From the NCBI RefSeq assembly GCF_009674775.1, contig NZ_WKKE01000010.1:62001-126000 (forward strand): 64,000 nucleotides of DNA. Reading direction: 5' to 3'. A program made the position numbers and the translations under genes. Positions 16,161-25,771 of this stretch are shown one piece after another. This DNA is from Flavobacterium sp. LC2016-23 (GTDB taxonomy: Bacteria > Bacteroidota > Bacteroidia > Flavobacteriales > Flavobacteriaceae). Positions within the stretch are counted from its first letter, which is position 1. Every line of letters starts with the position of its first letter. The notes under the pieces are model-generated. The model searched no databases and had not been told where the DNA came from. It worked only from the letters and a program-made list of their open reading frames with translations.

Positions 16161-18035
16161 ATGAAGAAGAAGATCGAAATATTAGCTCCTGCTAAAGATT
16201 TAATTGGAGGAATGGCCGCTATAAATAGCGGTGCCGATGCTGTATATATTGGTGCGCCTCAATTTGGAGCACGATCAAATGCCAACAATTCTATTGAAGA
16301 TGTTGCTGCTTTGGTACAATATGCACACTTGTTTAATGCTCAGGTTTTTGTAGTAATGAATACCATTTTGTACGACAATGAATTAGAAACCTGTCGCAAA
16401 ATGATATACGAATTGTATGATATTGGTGTTGACGCCCTGATCATTCAGGATATGGCGATCATGGAAATGGAGCTGCCTCCTATTGTTCTTCATGCCAGTA
16501 CACAGGCCAATAATCGTGATGCCGACAAAATTAAATTCCTGAAAGATGCCGGAATAAAACGTGTAGTGTTAGCACGCGAATTAAACCTGCATCAAATCAA
16601 AGAAATATACGATCATGCTGATGTTGAATTAGAGTTTTTCGTGACCGGAGCTTTATGTGTCTCGTTCAGCGGAAACTGCTACATGAGTGTGGCCAACGGA
16701 GAACGCAGCGCCAATCGTGGTTCCTGCGCTCAAAACTGCCGTTTACCCTATAACCTAATCGACGGAAACGGAGAGACTCTGATCAAAAACAGTCACTTAC
16801 TTTCGATCAAAGATTTAGATATTTCCGATCAGATTCCGAATTTGATTGAAGCCGGAATTGTTTCTTTTAAAATCGAAGGAAGACTTAAAGACGTAGTTTA
16901 CGTTAAAAATAATGTATCCTTTTTACGTCAGAAATTAGACCGCTTTTTAGAAGGAGCAGGAAGCGATAAATACACCAAAGCTTCTTCCGGAACATGTACC
17001 TATACTTTCGATTCTTCTTTAAACAGAACCTTTAATCGTGGTTACACCGATTATTTTGTAAACGACAGAAACAACAGTATTGGATCCTGGGAAAGCCCAA
17101 AATCAAAAGGACAATATATTGGTAAATTAATTCGAACTGTTGGAAACGCTTACGAAATCGAAAACGGTGAATTACTAAACAACGGTGACGGACTTTGTTT
17201 CATTAACGAAAACAACGAAGCCGACGGAATCTACGTAAACAAAGCCGAAAACGGTAAAATATATCCAAATGTTCTAAAAGAAGTAAAAGACGGAACTTTC
17301 ATTTACCGTAACAACGATGCCGCTTTCATCAAAATTGTGGAGAGAGAAGACAGCGCTGTTCGAAAATTGAGTACTACCCTACTACTTACAGAAACCGAAA
17401 CAGGTTTTGAATTAATCGCAACCGATGAGGACGGAAATGTAAGCACTGTCCATTTAGAACATGCAAAAGAGCAGACTAAAACGGGCGAATCAATTGAAGA
17501 AAACATCAAAACGCAATTGGCAAAAACAGGTTTCACTCCTTATAATGCCGATGAAATTACTATCATGTTTTCTCAAAACTGGTTCCTTCCTATTTCGAAA
17601 ATTAACGAAATGCGAAGAACTGTTTATGATCAGCTGACCCAAATTCGTTTAGCAAATTACAAACGCGAAGAACATCAATTAGTAAAAACCTCGCATCCAT
17701 ATCCGGAAACGAAGTTAGATTTCATGTATAATGTTTCAAACAAAACCGCACGTAAATTCTACGAACGTCACGGTGTAACCGAAATCGAAAAAGCATTCGA
17801 GTTACAATGGGATCCGGGGAAATCCCGTGTAATGACAACTAAATATTGTATCAAATACGAATTGAAAAAATGTCCGATACACCAAAAAGATATAATGGGC
17901 GTTAAAGTAAAAGAACCATTGGTTTTAAAACAAGGTGAGCTTGAATACAAACTAAAATTCAACTGCAAACCCTGCGAAATGGAAATCTGGGAAAAAGATG
18001 CTGAATTTGAAATAGAGGAAGATCATTTTCATTAA
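16161..18035 (+). CDS. U32 family Fe-S protein, RlhA/TrhP-like RNA hydroxylase
   Basis: A 624-residue protein. The N-terminal TIM-barrel start (ILAPAKDLIGGMAAINSGADAVYIG) and the four cysteines C166, C173, C189 and C193 in ALCVSFSGNCYMS and GSCAQNCRLPYN are the U32 signature. In E. coli the members RlhA and TrhP use prephenate-dependent chemistry to hydroxylate 23S rRNA C2501 or tRNA uridine 34. The length and the long C-terminal extension resemble RlhA (about 650 residues) more than TrhP. The C-terminus adds four more cysteines (KKCPIH and KFNCKPCEMEIW). It was formerly annotated as a peptidase, which is doubtful. The exact RNA target is uncertain. Confidence 0.88.
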   Translation: MKKKIEILAPAKDLIGGMAAINSGADAVYIGAPQFGARSNANNSIEDVAALVQYAHLFNAQVFVVMNTILYDNELETCRKMIYELYDIGVDALIIQDMAIMEMELPPIVLHASTQANNRDADKIKFLKDAGIKRVVLARELNLHQIKEIYDHADVELEFFVTGALCVSFSGNCYMSVANGERSANRGSCAQNCRLPYNLIDGNGETLIKNSHLLSIKDLDISDQIPNLIEAGIVSFKIEGRLKDVVYVKNNVSFLRQKLDRFLEGAGSDKYTKASSGTCTYTFDSSLNRTFNRGYTDYFVNDRNNSIGSWESPKSKGQYIGKLIRTVGNAYEIENGELLNNGDGLCFINENNEADGIYVNKAENGKIYPNVLKEVKDGTFIYRNNDAAFIKIVEREDSAVRKLSTTLLLTETETGFELIATDEDGNVSTVHLEHAKEQTKTGESIEENIKTQLAKTGFTPYNADEITIMFSQNWFLPISKINEMRRTVYDQLTQIRLANYKREEHQLVKTSHPYPETKLDFMYNVSNKTARKFYERHGVTEIEKAFELQWDPGKSRVMTTKYCIKYELKKCPIHQKDIMGVKVKEPLVLKQGELEYKLKFNCKPCEMEIWEKDAEFEIEEDHFH

Positions 18036-18040
18036 TAGTA

Positions 18041-18155
18041 TTTAACCGCAAAGTTCGCTAGGAATTACGCAAGGTTCGCAAAGATTTATTATAAAGCCTT
18101 TGCGAACCTTTTTATTTTTACTTCAAAACAAAGCTTTGCGTACTTTGCGGTTAAA
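18041..18155. repeat. nested inverted repeats after the U32 gene
   Basis: Outer arms TTTAACCGCAAAGT (18041-18054) and ACTTTGCGGTTAAA (18142-18155). Inner arms AAGGTTCGCAAAG (18071-18083) and CTTTGCGAACCTT (18098-18110), followed by TTTTTATTTTTA. The inner hairpin is a plausible terminator for the U32 gene. Confidence 0.8.
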
Positions 18156-18234
18156 TTAAAATCTGCTGAATCTGCAAAATCTGCGTGAGAATAAATTCCA
18201 TTTTTTTTATCTTTACTCTCAAAACTAGTTTTAA

Positions 18235-18723
18235 ATGGAAACAAAAAACAGCATTACAAAATATGCAATTATTGCGGGATTTTTGGTATGCGCTATTTTT
18301 CCATTATTAATATTTTTAAAAACCTCTTTTATTGATCTTTGCATTCAGATATCTGATTTTGGTACCTTTTGGAATCCTATCTTCTGGGGAATCCTTTTTC
18401 CGTTATTCCTGGTTTTTCTTTTTTGGAAATCAGCCCAAAAAATAAGCCCTTCATTAAACCAAATCAGTTATTTTCAAGCTTGCTCCCAATTTTCATTCGG
18501 CGTAAGCTCAAAACTTATAATAACTCTTTTCACAATTTATATAATCGGAAAATTTGCAAGTGGAATGTCTGCTCCATTACAATCACAATTTTTAGATCAA
18601 ATTATATTCTCGATATTGATAATTTTGTTTTTATCATTTATTTTAATGATCCTAACCTTTTTAAGCAGTTTACTAATTGTAAAAGCAAGCCAAAACACTC
18701 AAGCTTTAAATCAAACAAAATGA
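18235..18723 (+). CDS. hypothetical four-helix membrane protein
   Basis: A 162-residue protein with four hydrophobic segments (about residues 10-30, 48-65, 92-108, 122-150). No charged catalytic motif or family is recognised. Its stop TGA overlaps the purT start in an ATGA arrangement, so the two are translationally coupled. It heads a compact four-gene unit (membrane protein, purT, DUF6370 protein, Crp-like regulator). The linkage says nothing clear about its function. Confidence 0.8.
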   Translation: METKNSITKYAIIAGFLVCAIFPLLIFLKTSFIDLCIQISDFGTFWNPIFWGILFPLFLVFLFWKSAQKISPSLNQISYFQACSQFSFGVSSKLIITLFTIYIIGKFASGMSAPLQSQFLDQIIFSILIILFLSFILMILTFLSSLLIVKASQNTQALNQTK

Positions 18724-19880
18724 AAATACTACTCCTCGGTTCAGGCGAATTAGGCAAGGAATTTGTCATTGCCGCACAACGAATCGGACAAACCATAATC
18801 GCTGTTGACAGTTACGAAAATGCTCCGGCAATGCAGGTGGCACACGGATTTGAAGTCATCAACATGCTGGATGGTGAAGCGCTTGACCGAATCGTAGCCA
18901 AACACCAACCCGATTTTATAGTTCCCGAAATAGAAGCCATTCGCACCGAACGTTTTTATGACTATGAAAAACAAGGCATTACCGTAGTTCCTTCTGCCAA
19001 AGCGGCGAACTTTACCATGAATCGTAAAGCCATTCGCGACTTAGCTGCAAAAGAACTTGGACTTAAAACAGCCAAATACCAATACGCAACTTCCGCTGAA
19101 GAGTTGCAAAAAGCCGTTCAGGAAGTCGGAATTCCGTGTGTTGTAAAACCTTTAATGTCTTCTTCCGGAAAAGGACAATCGACTATAAAAACCGAAAGTG
19201 ATATTGAAAAAGCATGGCAATATGCCGTTGCAGGTTCCCGTGGTGATGTTATTGAGGTTATTGTAGAAGCTTTTGTAAATTTCCATTCGGAGATTACACT
19301 GCTGACCATTGCTCAGAATAACAATCCAACGCTTTTTTGCGCTCCAATCGGGCACCGACAAGAACGCGGTGATTATCAGGAAAGCTGGCAGCCCGCAAAA
19401 GTTTCAGATAAAGATTTATACGAAGCGCAGGATATGGCGGAAAAAATTACCGAAGCACTCGGAGGCGCGGGCCTTTTTGGTGTTGAATTTTTCCTGACTG
19501 ATGAAGGCGTTTATTTCTCTGAACTTTCGCCCCGCCCGCACGATACGGGAATGGTGACTTTAGCCGGCACTCAGAATTTCAATGAATTCGAACTGCATTT
19601 GCGTGCTATTTTAAGCTTGCCCATTTTTGAAATCACTCTGGAAAAAGCGGGGGCGAGCGCCGTAATTTTAGCTTCTGAAGATTCAGCCCATCCAACCTTT
19701 ACCGGAATCGAAAAAGTAGCCGCGTTACCTAAAACCGATTTCAGGATTTTTGGCAAACCAACGTCAAGACCCTATCGCCGAATGGGTGTTGTTTTAAGTC
19801 ATGATTCATTGGCAACTCCAATTGAAGAAGTCACAGAACGCGCCAAAGCAACTTCAAAATTAATAACCGTAAATTCTTAA
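18720..19880 (+). CDS. purT: formate-dependent phosphoribosylglycinamide formyltransferase
   Basis: A 386-residue ATP-grasp enzyme. The true start is the ATG at 18720 ([20 protein letters not shown]); the frame is open further upstream but overlaps the preceding gene. It uses formate and ATP to formylate GAR in de novo purine synthesis, an alternative to PurN. Typical features are the N-terminal GSGELGKE nucleotide loop, VPEIEAI, the GxG-type ATP-grasp loop [14 protein letters not shown], and the metal/ATP end [29 protein letters not shown]. It is coupled to the preceding membrane protein and lies 2 nt from the next gene. Confidence 0.96.
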   Translation: MKILLLGSGELGKEFVIAAQRIGQTIIAVDSYENAPAMQVAHGFEVINMLDGEALDRIVAKHQPDFIVPEIEAIRTERFYDYEKQGITVVPSAKAANFTMNRKAIRDLAAKELGLKTAKYQYATSAEELQKAVQEVGIPCVVKPLMSSSGKGQSTIKTESDIEKAWQYAVAGSRGDVIEVIVEAFVNFHSEITLLTIAQNNNPTLFCAPIGHRQERGDYQESWQPAKVSDKDLYEAQDMAEKITEALGGAGLFGVEFFLTDEGVYFSELSPRPHDTGMVTLAGTQNFNEFELHLRAILSLPIFEITLEKAGASAVILASEDSAHPTFTGIEKVAALPKTDFRIFGKPTSRPYRRMGVVLSHDSLATPIEEVTERAKATSKLITVNS

Positions 19881-19882
19881 AA

Positions 19883-20200
19883 ATGAAAAAAGTACTATTT
19901 ATGTTATTCCTGTTTATTGGAATTGCAACTCAGGCCCAGGATAAAAAAACAACCGAAAAATCTCAGATCGTTGAAACCGCTTGTGGCGAATGTCAATTTG
20001 GAATGAAAGGCAACGGCTGTAATTTAGCGGTCCGCATTGATGGAAAAGCCTATTTTGTTGACGGAACTACTATTGATGAGCATGGAGATGCGCATGCAAA
20101 AGACGGTTTCTGCAATGCCATCCGCAAAGCTGAAGTTACCGGAAAAGTAGAAAACAATCGTTTCAAAGCGACATCATTCACTTTGGTAAAACAAAAATAA
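19883..20200 (+). CDS. secreted DUF6370 family protein
   Basis: A 105-residue precursor with a Sec signal (MKKVLFMLFLFIGIATQAQ). The mature 86 residues hold ETACGECQFGMKGNGCNLAV and a later FCNAIR, giving four cysteines that could form disulfides or bind metal in the periplasm. This matches the small DUF6370 family of Bacteroidota; no function is established. Its start is 2 nt after purT and its stop overlaps the next start (TAATG), so it sits in the middle of one operon. Confidence 0.82.
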   Translation: MKKVLFMLFLFIGIATQAQDKKTTEKSQIVETACGECQFGMKGNGCNLAVRIDGKAYFVDGTTIDEHGDAHAKDGFCNAIRKAEVTGKVENNRFKATSFTLVKQK

Positions 20201-20775
20201 TGGAATTAATTCTTGAAAACATCGCCAAACATGTTTCACTGACACCTGAAGAACAAGCCCTGTTTTTATCGAAAACAGAAACGACTTTTTATAAAGCTAA
20301 AACTATTTTATTAAGTTCCGGCCAGGTTTGCAAACATTCCTATTTTGTCAATTCCGGAATTTTAAGAAGCTTCAATATCAATGATAATATTGTCGAACAT
20401 GTTCTCGCATTTTCCTGCGCCGGATGGTGGATGAGTGATATGTACAGTTTTTTTTCACAAAAACCCGGACAGCTTTTTATAGAAGTTTTAGAAGATGCAG
20501 AAGTCGTTTCATTATCGAAAGAAAATCAGGAACAATTATATCTTGAGATTCCAAAATTAGAACGCTTTTTCAGGATTCTGATCGAAAATTCCCTGGTCGC
20601 CAATCAACAGCGACTAATGGATAATTTAAGCCTGCCTGCGGAAGAACGTTTCGAGAAATTTTGCAACAAATACGGAACATTAGTACATAAAGTTCCTCAA
20701 AAACAAATCGCTTCGTTTATTGGCGTTACGCCTGAATTTTTCAGCAAAATGAAAGCCAGGCTTTTGAAAAAATAA
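20200..20775 (+). CDS. Crp/Fnr family transcriptional regulator
   Basis: A 191-residue protein. The N-terminal cyclic-nucleotide-binding-like beta roll runs from about residue 20 to 115, and a C-terminal winged helix follows (PQKQIASFIGVTPEFFSKMKARL). The beta roll lacks the conserved arginine/serine cAMP pocket and the Fnr cysteines, so the effector is unknown. This is the common short CRP-like type of Bacteroidota. Its start overlaps the DUF6370 stop, so it closes the purT operon. Its targets cannot be inferred. Confidence 0.9.
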   Translation: MELILENIAKHVSLTPEEQALFLSKTETTFYKAKTILLSSGQVCKHSYFVNSGILRSFNINDNIVEHVLAFSCAGWWMSDMYSFFSQKPGQLFIEVLEDAEVVSLSKENQEQLYLEIPKLERFFRILIENSLVANQQRLMDNLSLPAEERFEKFCNKYGTLVHKVPQKQIASFIGVTPEFFSKMKARLLKK

Positions 20776-20810
20776 TTTTTACACACAGATTAAAATATTT
20801 TTTTTTGTTC

Positions 20811-20891
20811 GCCACGAATTACACGAATTTTCACGAATTACATGGTTCAAAAATTGAATTAAAATTAGTGTGAATTCGTGTAATTCGTGGC
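20811..20891. repeat. inverted repeat of the GCCACGAATTACACGAATT type
   Basis: A 19-bp perfect arm (20811-20829) pairs with 20873-20891; the arm itself contains two ACGAATT steps. A related single arm occurs at 28350-28375. This is a common flavobacterial extragenic hairpin. Confidence 0.8.
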
Positions 20892-20929
20892 AACCTTTTT
20901 TTTAATCATTTAAATCTGTGGCAAAAAAA

Positions 20930-20963
20930 AAACCAGTTCAATGAAGAACCGGTTTTTTTTATT
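20930..20963. terminator. bidirectional terminator between the crp-like gene and aceA
   Basis: Stem AAACCAGTTC / GAACCGGTTT with one mismatch. A run of A on the left and T on the right gives U tails on both strands, serving the convergent genes. Confidence 0.88.
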
Positions 20964-20966
20964 GAA

Positions 20967-22247
20967 TTAAAATTGCTCTACCTCAGTAGAATGTTTCATT
21001 GCTGTTGTGGTTGATTTCCCTATCGTTACCGTGTTCTGAACGGCATCAAAATAAGACGTTCCCACAAAAGCCTGATGTTTAACTGCTCTGAATCCATTTT
21101 TCTGTAAGGCGAATTCTCTTTCCTGCAGTTCAGAATAACCTGCCATACCCCGCTCTTTATAGGCTTTAGACAATTCGAACATGCTCGTATTTAAAGCATG
21201 AAAACCTGCCAAAGTGATGAATTGGAATTTATAGCCCATGGCAGCCAAATCTTCCCTGAATGTTTCCATTTCAGCCACTGATAATTTTGCAGCCCAGTTA
21301 AAAGACGGAGAGCAATTGTACGCCAGCATCTTGTCCGGAAATTCTTTTTTCATGGCATCAGCAAACTTTTTAGCATACACCAAATCAGGATTACTGGTTT
21401 CCATCCAGATCAAATCAGCATAGGGCGCGTAACTCAAACCTCTGGCAATTCCCTGATCGATACCGTTTTTTACATAAAAGAACCCTTCATTGGTTTTTTC
21501 ACCGGTAATAAATCTGGCATCTCTCGGGTCAGCATCACTGGTCAGCAAATTAGCGGCATCGGCATCAGTTCTTGCTACAATTAAAGTCGAAACCCCCATT
21601 ACATCTGCGGCCAAACGCGCTGCTATTAGTTTATTGATTGCTTCCTGAGTCGGTACCAAAACCTTCCCACCTAAATGCCCGCATTTTTTAGCAGAACTTA
21701 ACTGGTCTTCAAAGTGAACCCCTGAAGCGCCTGCTTCAATCATCGATTTCATTAATTCGAAAGCATTTAAGTTCCCTCCAAATCCGGCTTCGGCATCAGC
21801 CACAATCGGAACCAGATAATCCTTTTTATCCTCAACCTCATTTACCACCTGAATCTGATCGGCACGCAATAAGGCGCTATTAATTTTTTTAACCACCATA
21901 GGCACACTATTTACCGGATAAAGGGATTGATCCGGGTACATTTCTCCCGCCAGATTTGCATCGGCGGCAACCTGCCACCCACTCAAATAAATCGCTTCCA
22001 AACCGGCGTCCACTTCCTGAATCGCCTGATTTCCGGTTAAAGCACCCAAACCAGCAACATAATCCTGACTTTTTAACTTTCTCCATAATTTCTCCGCTCC
22101 CATTTTGGCAATAGAATGCTCAATTTTATAAGAACCCTGAAGTGTAACCACCTCTGTAGCCGTGTAAGGACGTTCAACACCTTTCCATCTTGGGTTCGTG
22201 ATCCAATCGTTAATCAATTCCTGAATTCTGTCTTCTGTTGTTTTCAT
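20967..22247 (-). CDS. aceA: isocitrate lyase
   Basis: A 426-residue enzyme that splits isocitrate into succinate and glyoxylate, the entry step of the glyoxylate shunt for growth on acetate and fatty acids. The catalytic signature KKCGHLGGK is present (K187, K188, C189, H191). [13 protein letters not shown] and [20 protein letters not shown] are typical of the short bacterial form. The C-terminus has the [13 protein letters not shown] tail that folds over the active site. It lies downstream of aceB on the same strand, 227 nt away. The gap contains a perfect palindrome and repeat hairpins, so the two may be partly uncoupled. Confidence 0.97.
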   Translation of the reverse strand: MKTTEDRIQELINDWITNPRWKGVERPYTATEVVTLQGSYKIEHSIAKMGAEKLWRKLKSQDYVAGLGALTGNQAIQEVDAGLEAIYLSGWQVAADANLAGEMYPDQSLYPVNSVPMVVKKINSALLRADQIQVVNEVEDKKDYLVPIVADAEAGFGGNLNAFELMKSMIEAGASGVHFEDQLSSAKKCGHLGGKVLVPTQEAINKLIAARLAADVMGVSTLIVARTDADAANLLTSDADPRDARFITGEKTNEGFFYVKNGIDQGIARGLSYAPYADLIWMETSNPDLVYAKKFADAMKKEFPDKMLAYNCSPSFNWAAKLSVAEMETFREDLAAMGYKFQFITLAGFHALNTSMFELSKAYKERGMAGYSELQEREFALQKNGFRAVKHQAFVGTSYFDAVQNTVTIGKSTTTAMKHSTEVEQF

Positions 22248-22340
22248 AAATAATATAGTTAAGTTGGTTAGTAAGTAAAATAGTTTTCAGTCACAGTTAT
22301 AAGTATTCAGTTTTAACTGGACTTAAATAGATAATATTAT

Positions 22341-22440
22341 AAAGATCTGCGCAGATCTTTTCATCCTCATTTTATCTGCCTGATCTGCAAAATCTGCGAG
22401 ACAAATTTTTAGCTCGCAGATGACGCAGATTGAGCAGATT
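22341..22440. repeat. aceB-aceA spacer: 20-bp palindrome and ATCTGC repeats
   Basis: AAAGATCTGCGCAGATCTTT (22341-22360) is a perfect 20-bp palindrome. It is followed by an inverted pair built from ATCTGCAAAATCTGCGAG-type units (22382-22440). The same units recur at 18160-18190 and 27452-27583, so most of this is dispersed extragenic repeat. Read in the direction of aceB-aceA transcription, the palindrome is followed by TTTATAATATT and could act as an attenuator. Confidence 0.65.
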
Positions 22441-22474
22441 TTATGTAGAATTATATTCTATGTGTTAAAAGAGA

Positions 22475-24076
22475 TCACAAGTATTTATAACAAGGAATAG
22501 TCAAAAAGTCAACAAAATCAGTATTTACCACTAATCTTTCGAGTACTTTTTCAGCCAGGGGAAATTGTCTTTTTTCGTAATTCTCTTCGCCTAATTCCGT
22601 TTTTATTTTATCGAATTCATCCAAAGCCAGTTCGTGATAATACGCCAGATTCAACTGTTTGTCATTATCCAGCACCACTTTATTCTGAAGCCATTGCCAC
22701 AATTGTGATCTCGAAATTTCGGCAGTGGCTGCATCTTCCATCAAATTATGCAACGCCGCCGCACCTTGGCCGTTGAGCCATGAAGCCAGATACAAAACAC
22801 CAACATTGATGTTTTTACGAACTCCGTTTTCCGTTATGATTCCGATTGGTGGTTCAATCAAATCTGCTTCCGTGATTTTTCGATGCTCTCTTTTAATATG
22901 AATTTGATTTAGAGTTGGCATTCCTTTATCAAAAATTTCTTTTGCTATTGCAACCAAATCCGGATGTGCTACCCAGGTTCCGTCGTGACCGTTTCGAACC
23001 TCGCGCTCTTTATCGGTTTTCACTTTTGCAAAAGCAACAGCATTGGCGTCTTCATTATTCTTAATCGGAATTTGGGCTGCCATACCGCCTATCGCATGAA
23101 TTCCACGTTTATGGCATCTCTGAATCACCAGATTCGAATAGGCATTCATAAAAGGCGAAGTCATATTTACCTGATCGCGATCCGGCACGATGAACTTCGG
23201 ATTTCTGCGGAATTTTTTGATGTAGGAAAAAATATAATCCCAACGCCCGCAATTCAACCCTACAATATGTTCTTTCAGTTCATAAATAATCTCATCCAAC
23301 TGAAAACTTGCGGTTATGGTTTCAATCAAAACCGTCACTTTTATGGTGCCTCTTTTTAATTTCAAATAATCTTCGGTAAAATCGATTACCGTATTCCACC
23401 AGCGGGCTTCCAGATAATGCTCTAATTTCGGAATGTAGAAGTACGGCCCGGAGTTATTCTCCAATAATTGCTTGTGGTTATGAAAAACATACAATCCAAA
23501 ATCGACCAAAGAACCCGAAACTTCTTTTCCTTCGACTAAAAGATGTTTTTCATTCAAATGCAATCCTCTTGGGCGAACGATTAATGTCGCGGTTCTTTCA
23601 TTTAACTGATAACTTTTATTTTTAGCGGCATCTGTATAAGAAATTGTCTTTTTTACGGCATCAATTAAATTCATTTGTCCGTCCATCAAATTTTGCCAGG
23701 TCGGAGAAGTGCTGTCTTCAAAATCGGCCATGAACGTTTTCGCTCCTGAATTCAATGCATTGATGATCATTTTTCGATCCACAGGTCCTGTAATCTCTAC
23801 TCTTCTGTCCAGCAGATCCTTTGGAATTTCTCCAGCTGTCCAATTGCTTTCTCTGACGTTTTTGGTTTCTGAAGGAAAAGAAGGCATGACGCCCTGATCA
23901 AACAAAACTTGTTTTTGATCGCGCTGCAACAACAATATTTTTCGTTGCGATTCGAATTTTCGATGCAAATCGGTTATAAAAACAATTGCTTCTTCTGTCC
24001 AGATCTTTGGATAAGAAAGGTTCTCTCCGGCCAAAAATTCCATTGCCGTCCCGGTAATCTCTAATTGGTTTTTCAT
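22475..24076 (-). CDS. aceB: malate synthase A
   Basis: A 533-residue malate synthase A, the usual length of the AceB class (G-type enzymes exceed 700). It condenses glyoxylate with acetyl-CoA to malate. Recognisable blocks are KTFMADFEDSTSPTW, RPRGLHLNEKH, TVLIETITASFQLDEIIYEL (catalytic-loop glutamate), LNCGRWDYIFSYIKKF and GIHAIGGMAAQIPI, with NGHDGTWVAHPDLV near the end. It is encoded upstream of aceA and divergently from the XRE regulator. A candidate promoter (TTG, 20 nt, TAATATTG) lies beside the 14-bp palindrome in the shared intergenic region. Confidence 0.97.
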   Translation of the reverse strand: MKNQLEITGTAMEFLAGENLSYPKIWTEEAIVFITDLHRKFESQRKILLLQRDQKQVLFDQGVMPSFPSETKNVRESNWTAGEIPKDLLDRRVEITGPVDRKMIINALNSGAKTFMADFEDSTSPTWQNLMDGQMNLIDAVKKTISYTDAAKNKSYQLNERTATLIVRPRGLHLNEKHLLVEGKEVSGSLVDFGLYVFHNHKQLLENNSGPYFYIPKLEHYLEARWWNTVIDFTEDYLKLKRGTIKVTVLIETITASFQLDEIIYELKEHIVGLNCGRWDYIFSYIKKFRRNPKFIVPDRDQVNMTSPFMNAYSNLVIQRCHKRGIHAIGGMAAQIPIKNNEDANAVAFAKVKTDKEREVRNGHDGTWVAHPDLVAIAKEIFDKGMPTLNQIHIKREHRKITEADLIEPPIGIITENGVRKNINVGVLYLASWLNGQGAAALHNLMEDAATAEISRSQLWQWLQNKVVLDNDKQLNLAYYHELALDEFDKIKTELGEENYEKRQFPLAEKVLERLVVNTDFVDFLTIPCYKYL

Positions 24077-24215
24077 AGCTGTGAATTTAATTTCTAATTA
24101 ATTAAACAGGTTTTGACTTCATCTATTAATGACTTATAAAGACATTCACTTAAAATCACTTTTCCATCTAATAATTTCTACACCACAATATTAGAAAAAA
24201 GTTTTTTACAAAACA

Positions 24216-24229
24216 AGCGAACGTTCGCT
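24216..24229. promoter_or_regulatory. 14-bp perfect palindrome, candidate operator of the aceBA regulator
   Basis: AGCGAACGTTCGCT is the only GC-rich symmetrical site in the 207-bp divergent region. It lies about 20 nt upstream of the regulator's -33 box and next to the candidate -33 of aceB, so one dimer could control both directions. No second copy was found in the window. Confidence 0.6.
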
Positions 24230-24248
24230 AAATATTAAAAATAATTTT

Positions 24249-24279
24249 TTGGCGATTATTTTTTAAATACCTATATTTG
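24249..24279 (+). promoter_or_regulatory. promoter of the XRE regulator, apparently leaderless
   Basis: TTG (24249-24251), a 20-nt spacer and TATATTTG (24272-24279) fit the flavobacterial consensus. The ATG follows after only 4 nt, so the transcript would start at or within 1-2 nt of the start codon. Confidence 0.6.
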
Positions 24280-24283
24280 ATTT

Positions 24284-25765
24284 ATGGATATCGAAAAAGA
24301 CTATATAAAGCTTATCTTCGGGTTAAAACTGAAGCAAGTCCGCACCCACAAAAACCTTTCTCTTTTTGGCCTGGCCAAATTGACAAATCTTTCAAAATCG
24401 TACTTAAACGAAATTGAGAAGGGTAAAAAATATCCAAAAACAGATAAAATTTTGCTTTTGTGCGAACATCTGGAAGTTCCTTACGATCAAATGGTGTCTT
24501 TAAAACTCGATAACAATCTCGCTCCGATTGGAGAAATTTTAAAATCAGGTATTTTAAAAGAGATTCCATTAGAACTTTTTGGCATTCAGGAAGCAGATTT
24601 AATTGACATTATTGCCAATGCCCCTGCCAAAGTCAATGCGTTTATTAGTACCATTATTGAAATCGCACAACACTATAATCTAAGCCGGGAAAGTTTCTTT
24701 TTAGCCGCATTACGTTCGTATCAGGAAGCACACAGCAATTATTTTGAAGATCTTGAAGATAAAGTGATTGCTTTTTCAAAATCATTTCAGATCAATTTAG
24801 ATTCTAAAATTACCATTGAAGAACTGGAAGCCATTCTTAAAGAGGAATTTGATTATACCATCAACGAAATCGCTTTTACAGATCAGGAAGCGCTGGAAGA
24901 TTTACGTTCTATTTATGTTCCAAAAAGCAAAACCTTATTACTTTCAACAGAAATTGACCATCCACAGAAAGCTTTTATCCTGGCAAAAGAAATTGCTTAT
25001 AATTACTTGAAAATTTCAGACCGTTTACTGACTTTCAGCTGGATTAAATTTGAAAACTTCGATCAGGTTTTACATAATTTTTATGCTTCTTATTTTGCCG
25101 GCGCTTTATTACTGCCGAGACAATTGGTAGTAAGCAAAATCAATGATTTTTTACAAAATGAAAAACCAAATCCTGAAGAATTTGTAGCATTAATCGAAAG
25201 TTTTGAAGTTTCTCCGGAGTCCTTTTATCAGAGACTGACCAACTTACTGCCTAAAGATTTCCATCTGAAAAACTTATTCTTTTTGAGAATGTCTCACAGA
25301 ATTGGCTCTGATGTATATCAAATCAAAAAAGAATTACACATCACCAACCAGCAGGAACCTCATGCAAACGAAACTAATGAGCATTACTGCAGAAGATGGG
25401 TTTCGGTAAAAACGATAGACGAAGCCATCAGGCAAAACAAACCTCATTTTTTTGATGCTCAGATTTCCAGTTATGTGCATAGCGGAAATGAATATCTGGT
25501 TTTTTCATCGGCTACGAAAGATCCTTTTGTAGAAAACAATATTCGCAGCATTTCTGTTGGAATTTTAATTAACCCAACAATGAAAAAGAAATTTAAATTC
25601 ATTGAAGCAAAACCTCTTGTTAAACGAATTGTTGGTGTTACGTGCGAAACCTGCTCCGTGAAAGATTGCTTAGAAAGAGCTGCTCCTCCAATTGCGCTGG
25701 AAATGAAAAAACGCCATGACAACACGGATTTTGTGGTACAGCAGTTTATTAATCAATACAGTTAG
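24284..25765 (+). CDS. XRE family regulator of the ScfR/RamB type (HTH + IrrE-like + DUF2083)
   Basis: A 493-residue regulator. Residues about 10-66 form an XRE helix-turn-helix (LKLKQVRTHKNLSLFGLAKL, then SKSYLNEIEKGKKYP). A long helical middle follows with a degenerate ImmA/IrrE-like segment (AFILAKEIAYNYL), then a C-terminal DUF2083-like domain ending in CETCSVKDCLERAAPP, whose cysteines could bind metal. This is the short-chain fatty acyl regulator family; RamB of Corynebacterium, a member, controls aceA and aceB. Divergence from aceBA makes control of the glyoxylate shunt the likely role. Whether it activates or represses is unknown. Confidence 0.9.
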   Translation: MDIEKDYIKLIFGLKLKQVRTHKNLSLFGLAKLTNLSKSYLNEIEKGKKYPKTDKILLLCEHLEVPYDQMVSLKLDNNLAPIGEILKSGILKEIPLELFGIQEADLIDIIANAPAKVNAFISTIIEIAQHYNLSRESFFLAALRSYQEAHSNYFEDLEDKVIAFSKSFQINLDSKITIEELEAILKEEFDYTINEIAFTDQEALEDLRSIYVPKSKTLLLSTEIDHPQKAFILAKEIAYNYLKISDRLLTFSWIKFENFDQVLHNFYASYFAGALLLPRQLVVSKINDFLQNEKPNPEEFVALIESFEVSPESFYQRLTNLLPKDFHLKNLFFLRMSHRIGSDVYQIKKELHITNQQEPHANETNEHYCRRWVSVKTIDEAIRQNKPHFFDAQISSYVHSGNEYLVFSSATKDPFVENNIRSISVGILINPTMKKKFKFIEAKPLVKRIVGVTCETCSVKDCLERAAPPIALEMKKRHDNTDFVVQQFINQYS

Positions 25766-25771
25766 AAAATT

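Noticed and set aside
16161..18035. Collagenase-type U32 peptidase
   Set aside because: The four-cysteine Fe-S signature and RlhA-like length point to an RNA hydroxylase-type enzyme; peptidase activity of the family is poorly supported.
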